Below, piece by piece: positions 8,946-17,791 of a stretch of 64,000 nucleotides of DNA (positions are counted from its first letter, which is position 1; every line of letters starts with the position of its first letter). This DNA is from CAZSRX01 sp964609675 [NCBI: uncultured Bacteroidota bacterium] (GTDB taxonomy: Bacteria > CLD3 > SB21): contig CAZSRX010000004.1 in the NCBI GenBank assembly GCA_964609675.1, positions 53,854 to 117,853 on the forward strand, given 5' to 3'. The notes beneath the pieces were generated by a model that did not search any database, had not been told where the DNA came from, and was given only the letters and a program-made list of their open reading frames with translations. Both the position numbers and the translations under genes were made by a program.

Positions 8946-9521
8946 TTATCTTTTTTTGAACCGCCAGCAGCCGGCTACGTGATCATCGACCATGCCTGTT
9001 GCCTGCATGTGCGCGTAACATATCGTGGTGCCGACAAATTTAAAACCGCGTTTTTTAAGATCGGCCGACATGGCGTCTGACTCCGCCGTATGCGTCGGTA
9101 TGCTCTGGGGCGTCACGCCTTTCGGATTTCTGAGGGTTTGATAATTTGTAAATCGCCATATATACCGGTCGAACGTGCCGAATTCCTTCTGAACTTCCAG
9201 AAAGCGTCGGGCGTTATTAATCGCCGCTTCAATCTTGGCTTTATTGCGAACAATTTTTTCATTCTGCAAAAGGCGTGCAACGTCCCGCCGCGTCATGCGC
9301 GCCACTTTAACGGGATCAAATCCGCGGAACGCTTTTCGGAAATCTTCCCGTTTCCTCAAAATTGTTATCCAACTCAGGCCGGCCTGAAAGGACTCTAAAA
9401 TCAGAAACTCAAAAATCTTTCGATCATCATGAACCGGCACGCCCCATTCCTCGTCGTGATAGCGGACGTAAAGCGCATCCTCCCCGCACCACCAGCATCG
9501 TTGTCTTATTTTTATAGTCAT
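8946..9521 (-). CDS. tag: DNA-3-methyladenine glycosylase I
   Basis: Tag removes 3-methyladenine from alkylated DNA as a monofunctional glycosylase of the HhH superfamily. The 191-residue length fits. The N-terminal zinc and base-pocket signature 'CWWCGEDALYVRYHDEEWG' is intact, with C10 and C13 and the conserved YHDEEWG. Near the C-terminus 'YAHMQATGMVDDHVAGC' supplies the remaining His and Cys zinc ligands. The gene is first in the leftward set tag, DUF2723, EamA and starts 70 bp from the divergent tmRNA. Confidence 0.95.
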   Translation of the reverse strand: MTIKIRQRCWWCGEDALYVRYHDEEWGVPVHDDRKIFEFLILESFQAGLSWITILRKREDFRKAFRGFDPVKVARMTRRDVARLLQNEKIVRNKAKIEAAINNARRFLEVQKEFGTFDRYIWRFTNYQTLRNPKGVTPQSIPTHTAESDAMSADLKKRGFKFVGTTICYAHMQATGMVDDHVAGCWRFKKR

Positions 9522-9556
9522 AGCGACCTTTTTAAAAAGCGAATATAAAAAAATTA

Positions 9557-9585
9557 TTGAAATAATGAACAGAAAAAATTATTAT
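9557..9585 (+). promoter_or_regulatory. Sigma-70-type promoter of the tmRNA
   Basis: TTGAAA at 9557-9562 and TATTAT at 9580-9585 are separated by exactly 17 bp. The first base of mature tmRNA (9594) lies 8 bp after the -10 box, the expected distance for transcription start. This is sequence inspection only. Confidence 0.7.
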
Positions 9586-9593
9586 ATCCGTAC

Positions 9594-9952
9594 GGGGACG
9601 AACTGGATTCGACGGGTATAGGTGGTCCCGGATGGCATGCCGAGCTCTCCTGTGTGCTCGTTAAACAAGCGGGAAAAAGATAAACGACAACAATGCTTAC
9701 GCATTGGCTGCCTAAGACTTAACCGTCTTAAGCCCGTTTTACGCGACTTTCGTCTGTTGAGGTTGGGTAAAACGTCATTTCAGACAGACTAGCCGATGTC
9801 CAATGCCCGGAGGACTGACGCGAAACTTTATCGGGCTGGCCGGAGCGTTTTTCGCTGACTTTTGATGCTCCGGTAAGATTCAAAGCCGGCTACGCATGTA
9901 GAAATCCCCGATGGCTTATATTCGGACACGGGTTCAATTCCCGTCGTCTCCA
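9594..9952 (+). ncRNA. ssrA: tmRNA (transfer-messenger RNA)
   Basis: tmRNA rescues ribosomes stalled on broken mRNAs and tags the nascent peptide for proteolysis. The 5' end 'GGGGACG' pairs with 'CGTCTCC' at 9945-9951, and the T-arm 'GGTTCAATTCC' precedes it, giving the tRNA-like domain. The 3' CCA is not encoded (A-C-A follows the stem). The tag frame ends at the TAA at 9713-9715 and reads NDNNAYALAA from 9683. The codon before it is ATA (9680-9682), so the resume codon is not the usual GCN alanine in this frame. GC-rich paired segments after the tag are consistent with the pseudoknots. The gene is a one-piece form. Confidence 0.95.
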
Positions 9953-9954
9953 CA

Positions 9955-9985
9955 AAAAACCTCTCTGCCTGGCCGAGAGGTTTTT
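9955..9985 (+). terminator. Rho-independent terminator of tmRNA
   Basis: An inverted repeat ACCTCTC (9959-9965) and GAGAGGT (9975-9981) with a 9-nt loop is followed by a T-run. It sits immediately behind the tmRNA. Confidence 0.85.
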
Positions 9986-10190
9986 CTATATCGCTCCTCT
10001 CTAAATTACATCTTGCTATTTTTAATTTAATTATTGAAATTACGTGTGCGGATATCGGGTGTTTTCAGAATTACTTTAAAATATGATATCCGTCATTTTT
10101 TTTTTACACAAAATAGTTATTATATAACAAATCCAATTATTTTTAACCCAATTATTACCAACCCAAGAACCCTTATTCCGGAGTCTGACA

Positions 10191-10883
10191 ATGAATTTTT
10201 TTACGACTTTGTTCTGGTCTTCGGTGGGCAAGAAGTTGTTTACCGGTTTGACAGGCGCCTGTTTGTGCTGTTTTATTGTCGTGCATCTGGCCGGCAATAT
10301 GACGCTACTGGATACCAGCGGCCGGTTATTCAACCTTTACGCGCACCATCTGACCAGTCTGGGACCGCTGCTGTATGTGGCGGAAGCCATCATGGTGGCC
10401 ATCTTTCTCATTCACATGATTATCGGCGCGACGATTTTTATCGGTAAGCTCCGTTCCCGTCCGGTGCGCTATGAAGTCTATACCAGCGCCGGGGGCAACA
10501 GCCGACAGACTCTCTCCTCCACTACAATGATTTACACGGGCATCATCCTGATAGTGTTTCTGGTCATTCATTTAATCAATTTTAAATACGCGCCGGCTCA
10601 AATGATTACGCTGGAAGGCATGACCGAACCCGTAAAAGATCTCTATACGGTGGTCAAAAAAGTGTTCATGATAGAAGGTTATACTATTTATTACATCGTA
10701 ACCGTCATCCTGCTGGGTTACCATCTGCGGCATGGTTTCTGGAGCGCGTTTCAATCACTCGGTATCAATCATCCTTTTTGGACCAAACCGATATATGCGA
10801 TAGGCGTACTGTTTGCGGTACTCATGAGCATTGGTTTTGTCTTCATTCCGGCATGGATGTACTGGTACTGGACAACCCATTGA
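10191..10883 (+). CDS. sdhC: Succinate dehydrogenase/fumarate reductase cytochrome b subunit
   Basis: A 230-residue membrane anchor with five predicted helices, the single-subunit cytochrome b558 type seen in Bacteroidetes, Chlorobi, delta-proteobacteria and Bacillus. Histidines suited to ligate two hemes lie inside helices, for example in '[11 protein letters not shown]', 'AHHLTSLG', '[12 protein letters not shown]' and 'FLVIHLINF'. It passes electrons between the flavoprotein/iron-sulfur arm and menaquinone. The ATG is preceded by a GGAG site. It is the first gene of sdhC-sdhA-(NTase)-sdhB. The ~205 bp upstream, after the tmRNA terminator, are AT-rich and hold no gene; the promoter is presumably there but no convincing -35/-10 pair was found. 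Confidence 0.93.
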   Translation: MNFFTTLFWSSVGKKLFTGLTGACLCCFIVVHLAGNMTLLDTSGRLFNLYAHHLTSLGPLLYVAEAIMVAIFLIHMIIGATIFIGKLRSRPVRYEVYTSAGGNSRQTLSSTTMIYTGIILIVFLVIHLINFKYAPAQMITLEGMTEPVKDLYTVVKKVFMIEGYTIYYIVTVILLGYHLRHGFWSAFQSLGINHPFWTKPIYAIGVLFAVLMSIGFVFIPAWMYWYWTTH

Positions 10884-10887
10884 GAAC

Positions 10888-10894
10888 AGGAGGT
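10888..10894 (+). promoter_or_regulatory. Ribosome binding site that fixes the sdhA start
   Basis: A perfect AGGAGGT lies 5 bp before the ATG at 10900. It shows that the in-frame upstream start codons inside sdhC are not used. Confidence 0.85.
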
Positions 10895-10899
10895 CAATT

Positions 10900-12813
10900 A
10901 TGAAATTAGATGCTAAAATACCCGGCGGCCCCGTGGCTCAGAAATGGGATCGTCACAAATTTGAAGTGAAATTAGTGAATCCTGCGAACAAGCGGAAATA
11001 TTCAGTTCTGGTGGTCGGCACCGGGCTGGCGGGAGCGTCGGCCGCGGCGGCGTTAGGCGAACTGGGTTATAACGTCAAGGTGTTCTGCATTCAGGATTCG
11101 CCCCGTCGCGCGCACAGCATAGCGGCGCAGGGCGGCATCAACGCGGCGAAGAATTATCAGAACGACGGCGACAGCATCTGGCGGCTGTTTTACGACACCG
11201 TCAAGGGCGGCGATTACCGCGCCCGCGAGGCTAACGTGTACCGGCTCGCGCAGGTGAGCAACCTGATCATCGACCATTGCGTGGCGCTGGGCGTGCCGTT
11301 TGCGCGGGAGTACGGCGGTTTGCTCGACAACCGCTCGTTCGGCGGCGCGCAGGTTTCGCGCACGTTTTACGCCCGCGGCCAGACGGGACAGCAGTTATTG
11401 CTCGGCGCTTACAGCGCCCTGATGCGGCAGGTGCATCTCGGCACCGTGAAAATGTATCCGCGCACCGAAATGCTCGATCTCGTGGTTATCGACGGCAAAG
11501 CGCGCGGCATCATTTGTCGCAACCTGATCACCGGCGCCCTGGAAGCCTATGAGGGCGACGCCGTACTGATCGCGACCGGCGGGTACGGCAATGTGTATTA
11601 TTTATCCACCAACGCGAAAAACTCCAACGCGACGGCCGCCTGGCGCTGCTACAAGCGCGGAGCCGCTTTCGCTAATCCATGCTTTACGCAGATTCATCCT
11701 ACGTGCATTCCGTATTCCGGCGAGCATCAGTCGAAACTGACGCTGATGAGTGAAAGCCTCCGCAACGACGGCCGCGTATGGGTACCGAAGAAGCAAGGCG
11801 ATACGCGTTCCCCGGACCAAATCCCCGAAGACGAGCGCGATTATTATCTCGAACGCAAATATCCGAGCTTCGGCAATCTGGTTCCGCGCGACGTCGCCTC
11901 CCGCAACGCCAAAGAAGTCTGCGACGACGGACGCGGCGTCGGCCCTACGAAACAATCCGTGTATCTCGATCTTCGGGACGCTATCAACCGCCTCGGAAAA
12001 GACGTTATCGAAGAGCGTTACGGCAACTTAATCGAAATGTACCAGCGCATTACGGATGAAGACCCGTATAAAGTGCCGATGCGCATTTATCCTGCCGTGC
12101 ATTACACTATGGGCGGCCTGTGGGTGGATTACAACCTGATGAGCACGATTCCCGGACTGCACGTTCTCGGAGAAGCCAATTTTTCCGATCACGGCGCGAA
12201 CCGTCTCGGCGCGAGCGCGCTGATGCAGGGTCTCGCCGACGGATACTTCGTGATCCCGTACACACTGGGCCATTATCTCGCCGGCAACACGTTCCCTAAA
12301 GTCTCTACGGATCATGATGCCTTCAAAGAAGCCAAAGACGGCGTGCAGAAGCAAATCGATCGGTTGATGTCCCAAAAAGGCGGTCGCACCGTGCTGGAAA
12401 TCCATCGCGATCTCGGCCGCGTCATGTGGGACCATGTCGGTATGGCGCGCAGCGAGGCCAGTCTGAAAAAAGCGCTGGAGGAAATTCCCAGACTCCGCGA
12501 CGAGTTCTGGCAGAACGTGAATATTCCCGGTTCCGCAAACACCATGAACAAAAGCCTTGAGAACGCGCTCCGTCTGGCCGATTACCTGGAACTGGCGGAA
12601 CTGATCGCGAAAGACGCTCTGCACCGCACCGAATCCTGCGGTGGGCATTTCCGCGTCGAAAGCCAGACGCCCGAAGGCGAAGCCCAGCGCAAGGACGACG
12701 AGTTCAGCTACGTCGCCGCGTGGGAATACGCCGGCGTAGGCAAGGAACCCATCCTGAACAAAGAACCGCTGACCTTCGAAGACGTGAAACCCAGTCAGCG
12801 AAGCTATAAATAA
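10900..12813 (+). CDS. sdhA: Succinate dehydrogenase/fumarate reductase flavoprotein subunit
   Basis: A 637-residue flavoprotein that oxidises succinate (or reduces fumarate) in the TCA cycle. The dinucleotide-binding motif '[15 protein letters not shown]' is near residues 30-44. The covalent-FAD histidine lies in '[15 protein letters not shown]'. The substrate region '[13 protein letters not shown]' and the C-terminal '[10 protein letters not shown]' are conserved. The sequence is of the long B-type (Bacteroides, Chlorobium, Wolinella) class, matching the one-piece cytochrome b. The start was set at ATG 10900 because of the perfect ribosome site; the open frame itself extends upstream into sdhC. 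Confidence 0.96.
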   Translation: MKLDAKIPGGPVAQKWDRHKFEVKLVNPANKRKYSVLVVGTGLAGASAAAALGELGYNVKVFCIQDSPRRAHSIAAQGGINAAKNYQNDGDSIWRLFYDTVKGGDYRAREANVYRLAQVSNLIIDHCVALGVPFAREYGGLLDNRSFGGAQVSRTFYARGQTGQQLLLGAYSALMRQVHLGTVKMYPRTEMLDLVVIDGKARGIICRNLITGALEAYEGDAVLIATGGYGNVYYLSTNAKNSNATAAWRCYKRGAAFANPCFTQIHPTCIPYSGEHQSKLTLMSESLRNDGRVWVPKKQGDTRSPDQIPEDERDYYLERKYPSFGNLVPRDVASRNAKEVCDDGRGVGPTKQSVYLDLRDAINRLGKDVIEERYGNLIEMYQRITDEDPYKVPMRIYPAVHYTMGGLWVDYNLMSTIPGLHVLGEANFSDHGANRLGASALMQGLADGYFVIPYTLGHYLAGNTFPKVSTDHDAFKEAKDGVQKQIDRLMSQKGGRTVLEIHRDLGRVMWDHVGMARSEASLKKALEEIPRLRDEFWQNVNIPGSANTMNKSLENALRLADYLELAELIAKDALHRTESCGGHFRVESQTPEGEAQRKDDEFSYVAAWEYAGVGKEPILNKEPLTFEDVKPSQRSYK

Positions 12814-12824
12814 TTTTTGACGAT

Positions 12825-13346
12825 ATGACCGAGAAACAGTTTTTAAATAAGCTCACCGGCGATTCCTTCGATCTTATCGAAGGATTAACCTCCGCACTGA
12901 ACGCGCTAAACACGCCGTATTGCCTGATCGGCGGTCTGGCTGTCAACGCCTACGCCGAACCGGTCGTGAGCCTTGATCTGGATATGGTCATATCATTAGC
13001 AGATAAAGACCGTTTTATCCAGGAATGCCGGTCTGTTTTTAAAGTAACTGAATTTCCTTACAGCATTAATCTCGAACATCCGAAATCCGATCTGAGAATA
13101 CAGATTCAGACCGATATGCGCTATCAGTCATTTATCCAAAATGCATCGCTGAAAGAGGTGATGGGATATAAACTGATGGTCGCATCGCTGGAAGATGTTC
13201 TGCAGGGAAAAATATGGGTATTTCTTGATACCGAACGGCAAAAAAGCAAGCGTCAGAAAGACTTAAGTGACATTCTGCGGTTAGTGGAAAAATATCCGCA
13301 TCTGCAGTTCGCACTGCCCGAGTCGGTTAAGTCGCATCTGGTGTAA
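12825..13346 (+). CDS. AbiEii-like nucleotidyltransferase-fold protein
   Basis: A 173-residue protein with the minimal nucleotidyltransferase signature: 'LIGGLAVNAYAEP' (G36-G37) followed by 'SLDLDMVI' with the acidic pair D51 and D53. A later Lys-rich segment 'ERQKSKRQKDLSDILRLVEKY' is typical of the AbiEii/DUF6036-type toxin or antitoxin-like NTases. The family includes AbiE toxins that modify tRNA, but no partner antitoxin gene is adjacent and the actual target is unknown. It sits between sdhA (11 bp) and sdhB (37 bp) in the same orientation, so it is probably transcribed with the respiratory complex. Such a position is odd and suggests insertion. Confidence 0.75.
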   Translation: MTEKQFLNKLTGDSFDLIEGLTSALNALNTPYCLIGGLAVNAYAEPVVSLDLDMVISLADKDRFIQECRSVFKVTEFPYSINLEHPKSDLRIQIQTDMRYQSFIQNASLKEVMGYKLMVASLEDVLQGKIWVFLDTERQKSKRQKDLSDILRLVEKYPHLQFALPESVKSHLV

Positions 13347-13383
13347 ATGATGATGTAACGTATAAACAATAACGAGGTTAAAC

Positions 13384-14136
13384 ATGAAAACCATGACCAT
13401 TCACATCCGTGTCTGGCGCCAGCCAGATCCCAAGGTCAGGGGAAAAATGGTGACGTATACGGTAAATAACGTACTCGAGGACATGTCCTTTCTCGAAATG
13501 CTGGACGTACTGAATGAAGAACTGACCAAAAAAGGCGAGGTGCCGGTGGAATTCGACAGCGACTGCCGCGAGGGAATCTGCGGTTGCTGCAGTTTAGTCA
13601 TCAACGGCATCGCGCACGGCCCGGAAAAAGCGACGGCCAGTTGTCAACTGCATATGCGCAAATTCAAGGACGGCGATACGATCAGTATCGAGCCGTGGCG
13701 CGCGCGCGCGTTCCCGCTGATTAAAGACCTGGTGGTGGACCGGTCGGCGCTGGATGCGATTATCGCAGCGGGCGGATTTATTTCCGTTAACACCGGCGGC
13801 GCGCAGGATGCCAACGCGATTCTGATATCGAAGGAAGACGCCGACAAAGCCATGGACGCCGCCGCCTGCATCGGCTGCGGCGCCTGCATCGCCGCCTGCC
13901 CGAACGCTTCAGCCTCGCTGTTCGTTTCGGCCAAGATCGCCCAGCTCGCTTATTTACCGCAGGGCCATCCCGAACGAAAAAAACGCGCGCTGAACATGAT
14001 TAAAAAAATGGACGAACTCGGCTTCGGCGACTGCTCCAATCACGGCGAATGCGAAGCGGTCTGTCCGAAACAAATTTCCATCAAACATATCGCGAAAATG
14101 AGACGCGAATATTTTAAAGCCAGTGTTCTGAAATAG
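13384..14136 (+). CDS. sdhB: Succinate dehydrogenase/fumarate reductase iron-sulfur subunit
   Basis: A 250-residue protein carrying the three iron-sulfur clusters that link SdhA to the cytochrome. The [2Fe-2S] motif is '[15 protein letters not shown]' plus a later Cys in 'ATASCQLH'. The [4Fe-4S] motif is '[13 protein letters not shown]', and further cysteines in '[16 protein letters not shown]' complete the second and third clusters. The N-terminus '[12 protein letters not shown]' is the ferredoxin-fold strand. The ATG has a GAGG site upstream. It is the last gene of the sdh operon and is separated from sdhA by the NTase gene. Confidence 0.95.
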   Translation: MKTMTIHIRVWRQPDPKVRGKMVTYTVNNVLEDMSFLEMLDVLNEELTKKGEVPVEFDSDCREGICGCCSLVINGIAHGPEKATASCQLHMRKFKDGDTISIEPWRARAFPLIKDLVVDRSALDAIIAAGGFISVNTGGAQDANAILISKEDADKAMDAAACIGCGACIAACPNASASLFVSAKIAQLAYLPQGHPERKKRALNMIKKMDELGFGDCSNHGECEAVCPKQISIKHIAKMRREYFKASVLK

Positions 14137-14170
14137 TTTTTTTTGTCAAACCAAGAAAGGATCGGTGCGT

Positions 14171-14692
14171 ATGAGCATAGTAAACCGTATATCCCCGGCG
14201 CTGTTCGTGGTGATTATTCTGAGTTTTTTCATGCCGTTTATTGAAATATCCTGCAGCAACACATCACTGGGTACTTTTTCCGGATACGATGTGATGATGG
14301 GTACGGCCAGCGAAAAGGTCCAGAAAGATAAAAAGGATGATAAATCCGGCTTTAATATCGAATTGATGGTCGCATTGCTGGCCGCCGTCGCCGGTCTGGG
14401 ACTGGGCTTCCTCAAAAAACCACTGGATAAAATATTGCCCGCCGTTATGGCTCTGACAGGATTGATTTGCCTTTTGATTTTCAAGTCCAGCCTCGACAGT
14501 TCGGTGTAATCCGCCAGTCAGTACATGGCGATTGTCCAGGTGCATTACAAAATCGGTTTCTGGATTGCCCTGCTGTTCTTTATTGCGGCCATGGTTCTCA
14601 ATGCGGTACTGATTTTTATTAAAACAAATCCTGCGGCTGTAACGTCGGACGCCGGCGATACGCCGCCTGTAAATCCCGAGCAGAATCCATGA
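14171..14692 (+). pseudogene. Small four-helix membrane protein interrupted by an in-frame TAA
   Basis: The frame starts at ATG 14171 (GTG 14165 also possible) behind an AAAGG site and codes for a hydrophobic segment, a hydrophilic loop and two more helices. It stops at TAA 14507-14509, 112 residues. The same frame is then open from 14510 to the TGA at 14690-14692 and encodes the missing fourth helix ('IGFWIALLFFIAAMVLNAV') and a Pro-rich tail. A single base change would restore one 173-residue protein. The family is not recognised. It may be a recent nonsense mutation, a sequencing error, or a truncated but functional three-helix form. Confidence 0.6.
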
Positions 14693-14738
14693 AAATAATT
14701 AAAAAAACATTTTATTTATTAATACCTGGGAGCATTTT

Positions 14739-15071
14739 ATGTATTGCAAAAACTGCGGCGCTTCATTAGAAAATAATTCGGCCTTCTGCCCCAACTGCGG
14801 TGCCGGCTAGAATACCGCAACCCCTGGAGCACCACCGGCGGCCAAAGATCCTAACGCTAAATCAAAAATTGTAGCCGGCCTGTTAGGAATTTTACTGGGC
14901 GGCTTCGGGATTCATAGATTTTACCTCGGTTTTATCGGTATCGGCGTGATCCAGATAATTGTGACATTCGCAACCTGTGGCATCGGTTCGTTGTGGGGCT
15001 TTATTGAGGGCATATTGATACTAGTTGGCAACATGAATACCGACGCCGAAGGCCGCCCGCTGAGCGACTAA
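14739..15071 (+). pseudogene. Zinc-ribbon TM2-domain protein interrupted by an in-frame TAG
   Basis: Behind a GGGAG site, ATG 14739 begins a zinc ribbon with two CxxC pairs ('YCKNCGA' and 'FCPNCGA'). The frame meets TAG at 14808-14810 after 23 codons, then continues open to the TAA at 15069-15071. The downstream part is a Pro/Ala linker followed by a TM2 domain: 'IVAGLLGILLGGFGIHRFYLG' type helix, the GxxxHRFYLG signature and a second helix. Zinc ribbon plus TM2 is a common domain order in bacterial small membrane proteins, so the parts clearly belong together. One base substitution (for example TAG from CAG) explains the break. The TM2 part has no convincing start of its own. Confidence 0.75.
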
Positions 15072-15096
15072 TTTATACACGAATCATTCATTTAAA

Positions 15097-15126
15097 AACA
15101 CCAACCCGGACGGTTGGTGTTTTTAA
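15097..15126 (+). terminator. Rho-independent terminator
   Basis: The inverted repeat AACACCAAC and GGTTGGTGTT with a short CCGGAC-type loop is followed by T-rich sequence. It ends the transcript carrying the broken TM2 gene. Confidence 0.8.
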
Positions 15127-15147
15127 TACCGTTCAAAGGAAAACTTT

Positions 15148-16395
15148 ATGAAACACTTATGGTATTTACTTATACCGGCCTTGATACAGTACGCCGTAAA
15201 TCCGCTTTATCCGCAGGAACAGAAAAAAGATAAGGCCATTTATAAAGAAGCTAAAAATGAATTTTTCGATTCAATACAAACCGCGATCGCCGATTTCAAC
15301 AAAAAGGAAAAAAAGCCGAAAATGCGTCTTGCGGTTGATTTGACAGGCATGAAAATTCCGAAATCGGTCAATGAATTCAAAAAAGGATGGTACAACGACC
15401 CGGTTTCCCAGGGCAATTCAGGCATGTGCTGGTGCTATTCCGCCACTTCGTTTTATGAATCGGAAATATTCCGTTTGCACCAACGAAAGGTCAAATTATC
15501 GGAATTATACACGGTGTATTGGGAGTACGTTGAAAAAGCCAAACGGTTTGTACGGGAACGCGGTAATTCCGTGTTCGGACAAGGGTCGCAATCCGCCGCG
15601 GTGGCTCGGATCTGGAAGCAATACGGCATCGTTCCCACGGAAGCCTACACCGGATTAAAACCCGGACAAAAATTCCATGCGCACGACGCGATGTTCGAGG
15701 AAATGCAGAGTTACCTGAACGGACTGAAAGCGTCCAATGCGTGGAACGAAGAAGCGGCCGTAGCCACCATCAAATCTATTCTGAATTATTACATCGGCGA
15801 GCCGCCATCGACGATCATGGTAGACGGCAAATCCATGACGCCGAAGGAATATCTTGAGAACTATGTGTCGCTTTCATTCGACGATTACGTTGAGTATATG
15901 TCTTTCATGAAATACAATTATGATGAAAAAGCCGAATACGAAGTCCCCGATAACTGGTGGCACGGCCGTGAATACCTGAATGTACGGCTGGATGATTTTA
16001 TGAGAATCATAAAAAACGCCGTACGCAAAGGATTTACCGTATGCATCGGCGGCGACGTGAGCGAGCCGGGCTATGATGCGCATAACGAAGTCGCGATCAT
16101 TCCTTCTTTTGATATCCCGTCGGCGTATATCGATGAAAGCGCCCGCCAGTTCCGTTTCGATAACGGTTCCAGCGGCGATGACCACGGCATCCATCTGGTC
16201 GGCTACCTGGAAAAAGACGGCAAAGACTGGTATCTCATCAAAGATTCCGGCAGTGGTTCACGAAACGGACCAAATAAAGGATTTTATTTCTATCACGAGG
16301 ATTTCGTCAAACTGAAAATGCTGACGTTCATGGTTCATAAGGATGCGGCGGCGGATGTCTATAAAATCAAAAAGGATATGAAAGATAAGAAGTAA
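15148..16395 (+). CDS. Secreted C1-family (bleomycin hydrolase/aminopeptidase C-like) cysteine peptidase
   Basis: A 415-residue protein with a signal peptide (residues ~1-22) and a papain-fold peptidase domain. The oxyanion Gln and catalytic Cys are Q88 and C94 in 'SQGNSGMCWCYSAT'. The catalytic His is H346 in 'DDHGIHLVGY'. The third papain residue, normally Asn in NSWG, is replaced by D366 in 'LIKDSGSG'. The two large insertions between Cys and His resemble the C1B (PepC) branch, whose members are normally cytoplasmic, so the signal peptide is notable. It lies between two terminators and is likely its own transcription unit. The Asn-to-Asp change may alter activity. Confidence 0.82.
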   Translation: MKHLWYLLIPALIQYAVNPLYPQEQKKDKAIYKEAKNEFFDSIQTAIADFNKKEKKPKMRLAVDLTGMKIPKSVNEFKKGWYNDPVSQGNSGMCWCYSATSFYESEIFRLHQRKVKLSELYTVYWEYVEKAKRFVRERGNSVFGQGSQSAAVARIWKQYGIVPTEAYTGLKPGQKFHAHDAMFEEMQSYLNGLKASNAWNEEAAVATIKSILNYYIGEPPSTIMVDGKSMTPKEYLENYVSLSFDDYVEYMSFMKYNYDEKAEYEVPDNWWHGREYLNVRLDDFMRIIKNAVRKGFTVCIGGDVSEPGYDAHNEVAIIPSFDIPSAYIDESARQFRFDNGSSGDDHGIHLVGYLEKDGKDWYLIKDSGSGSRNGPNKGFYFYHEDFVKLKMLTFMVHKDAAADVYKIKKDMKDKK

Positions 16396-16421
16396 TTGTT
16401 TAAACCGCCTCGCCGGAGGGC

Positions 16422-16453
16422 TAAAAAGAAGTTTTTCCTACCGGAAAAACTTC
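16422..16453. terminator. Bidirectional rho-independent terminator
   Basis: The arms AAAAAGAAGTTTTTCC and GGAAAAACTTCTTTTT flank a 4-nt loop, with a long T-run on the + side and a T-run on the - side as well. It lies between the convergent C1 peptidase and TIGR01777 genes and can serve both. Confidence 0.85.
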
Positions 16454-16488
16454 TTTTTTTTTTTTACAACCTTTTTATAACATGACGG

Positions 16489-17394
16489 TTACTGACGGCC
16501 ATCGAGAATGTCGCTCAGGGCTTCGTTCAGATGTGGAAACAAAAACCGGTAACCGGATTCGGTCAGTCTTTTCGGCATCACCATGGGGCCAGCGACTAAA
16601 GCGGAAGCCATTTCGCCGAAAAGCAGGCGCATCGCCCGTTCGGGTATTTGGAACCACACCGGCCGCCGCAATGTTTTCCCCAACTGAATCGTAAAATCGC
16701 GCATAGTCACCGATTCGGGCGCCACCAGATTGACAGGGCCGTCCAGCGCCTCCTGGCGGATGATATGACCAACCGCGCCGGCGACATCATCCATATGTAT
16801 CCATGGGAAGCCCTGCCTGCCCGAACCAATTACCGCGCCGGCAAACCAACGAAAAGCCGGTAGCATTTTTTTTAACGCGCCGCCGTTGCCGAGAACGACA
16901 CCCAGCCGGATCGTTACGGTTCTGACCCCCAATCGCTCCGCTTGCATTGCCTCCTTTTCCCAGGATTGACAAAGCTCGGCCAGAAACCCGCTGCCGGATG
17001 GATAGGACTCATCGGCCGCCACATCCACGGGGTTTCCATAATATCCAACAGCGGAAGCGTTAATCAGCAGTTTTGGCCGGGATTGCAGTTTTTCTATCCA
17101 TGCAACAATCTTTCGGGTAGTGACTATCCGGCTTTGCCATAATTCATCTTTGCGCTTTCGGGTCCAGCGTTTTTCGGCTATGGATGCCCCCGAAAGATTG
17201 ATAACAACATCCGTGTTTTCCATCATTGATAACTCGGGCGAATCCCATCGAAAATGATAAAATTTGCCGGATAATTTTTTTTCCATGCGCTGAGGATTTC
17301 TGGTATAGACCGTAACGGTATCGCCTTGACCGATGAAGCGTTCCGATAGTTTTCTGCCGATGAATCCGCTGCCGCCGAAAATACTTAGGTTCAT
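16489..17394 (-). CDS. TIGR01777-family NAD(P)-dependent epimerase/oxidoreductase
   Basis: A 301-residue atypical short-chain dehydrogenase (SDR39U1/YfcH type). The nucleotide-binding loop is 'IFGGSGFIGRKLSERF' at residues 4-19. The family-typical 'VVINLSGASIAEKRWT' and 'INASAVGYYGN' segments follow, with the active Tyr in the latter, then 'RLGVVLGNGGALKKMLPAF'. The physiological substrate of this family is not established. It starts with ATG 17394 and is divergent from the DUF1844 gene across an 87-bp AT-rich spacer. Confidence 0.92.
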   Translation of the reverse strand: MNLSIFGGSGFIGRKLSERFIGQGDTVTVYTRNPQRMEKKLSGKFYHFRWDSPELSMMENTDVVINLSGASIAEKRWTRKRKDELWQSRIVTTRKIVAWIEKLQSRPKLLINASAVGYYGNPVDVAADESYPSGSGFLAELCQSWEKEAMQAERLGVRTVTIRLGVVLGNGGALKKMLPAFRWFAGAVIGSGRQGFPWIHMDDVAGAVGHIIRQEALDGPVNLVAPESVTMRDFTIQLGKTLRRPVWFQIPERAMRLLFGEMASALVAGPMVMPKRLTESGYRFLFPHLNEALSDILDGRQ

Positions 17395-17481
17395 GAGAAT
17401 GCCGTCTGGTTGTTGTTTGTTTTTTTATTTTTCTTTAATATATTTGTTTTCAAATATACTACATTTAGTTAAACGAAACGT

Positions 17482-17784
17482 ATGGAAAATTATTCTGAAA
17501 AAGACATCCGCGAAATGCTGGATAAAATGTCTCCCGATGACCGGAACGAAATGTTGTTCATGAACCTGGTTATGATGATGCAAATGTCGGCCCTGAGCGC
17601 GCTCGGTAAAGCCCCGAATCCGGAAACCGGCAAATCTGAAAAAAATCTCCCGGCCGCCCAAACCACCATTGATATGCTGACGATGATTCAGGCCAAAACT
17701 GCGAATAATCTGAGTCCGAGGGAAAAGGAACTGCTCGACAGCGCTGTACGGGAACTGCAGTTGGCGTATCTGAAGGAAACTTAG
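17482..17784 (+). CDS. DUF1844 domain protein
   Basis: A 100-residue acidic cytoplasmic protein. The signature is 'MLFMNLVMMMQMSALSALGK' followed by a Pro-containing turn and 'TTIDMLTMIQAKTANNLSPREKELL', which matches DUF1844. The function of the family is unknown. A TATACT at 17455-17460 could be a -10 box, but no good -35 was seen. The gene converges with lpxC, 7 bp from its stop. Confidence 0.85.
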   Translation: MENYSEKDIREMLDKMSPDDRNEMLFMNLVMMMQMSALSALGKAPNPETGKSEKNLPAAQTTIDMLTMIQAKTANNLSPREKELLDSAVRELQLAYLKET

Positions 17785-17791
17785 CGTTCGG

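Noticed and set aside
14808-14810. TAG read as pyrrolysine or a reassigned codon
   Set aside because: Several well-defined genes in the window end at TAG, no Pyl machinery is seen, and the neighbouring gene is broken by TAA instead. A simple nonsense mutation or error explains both better.
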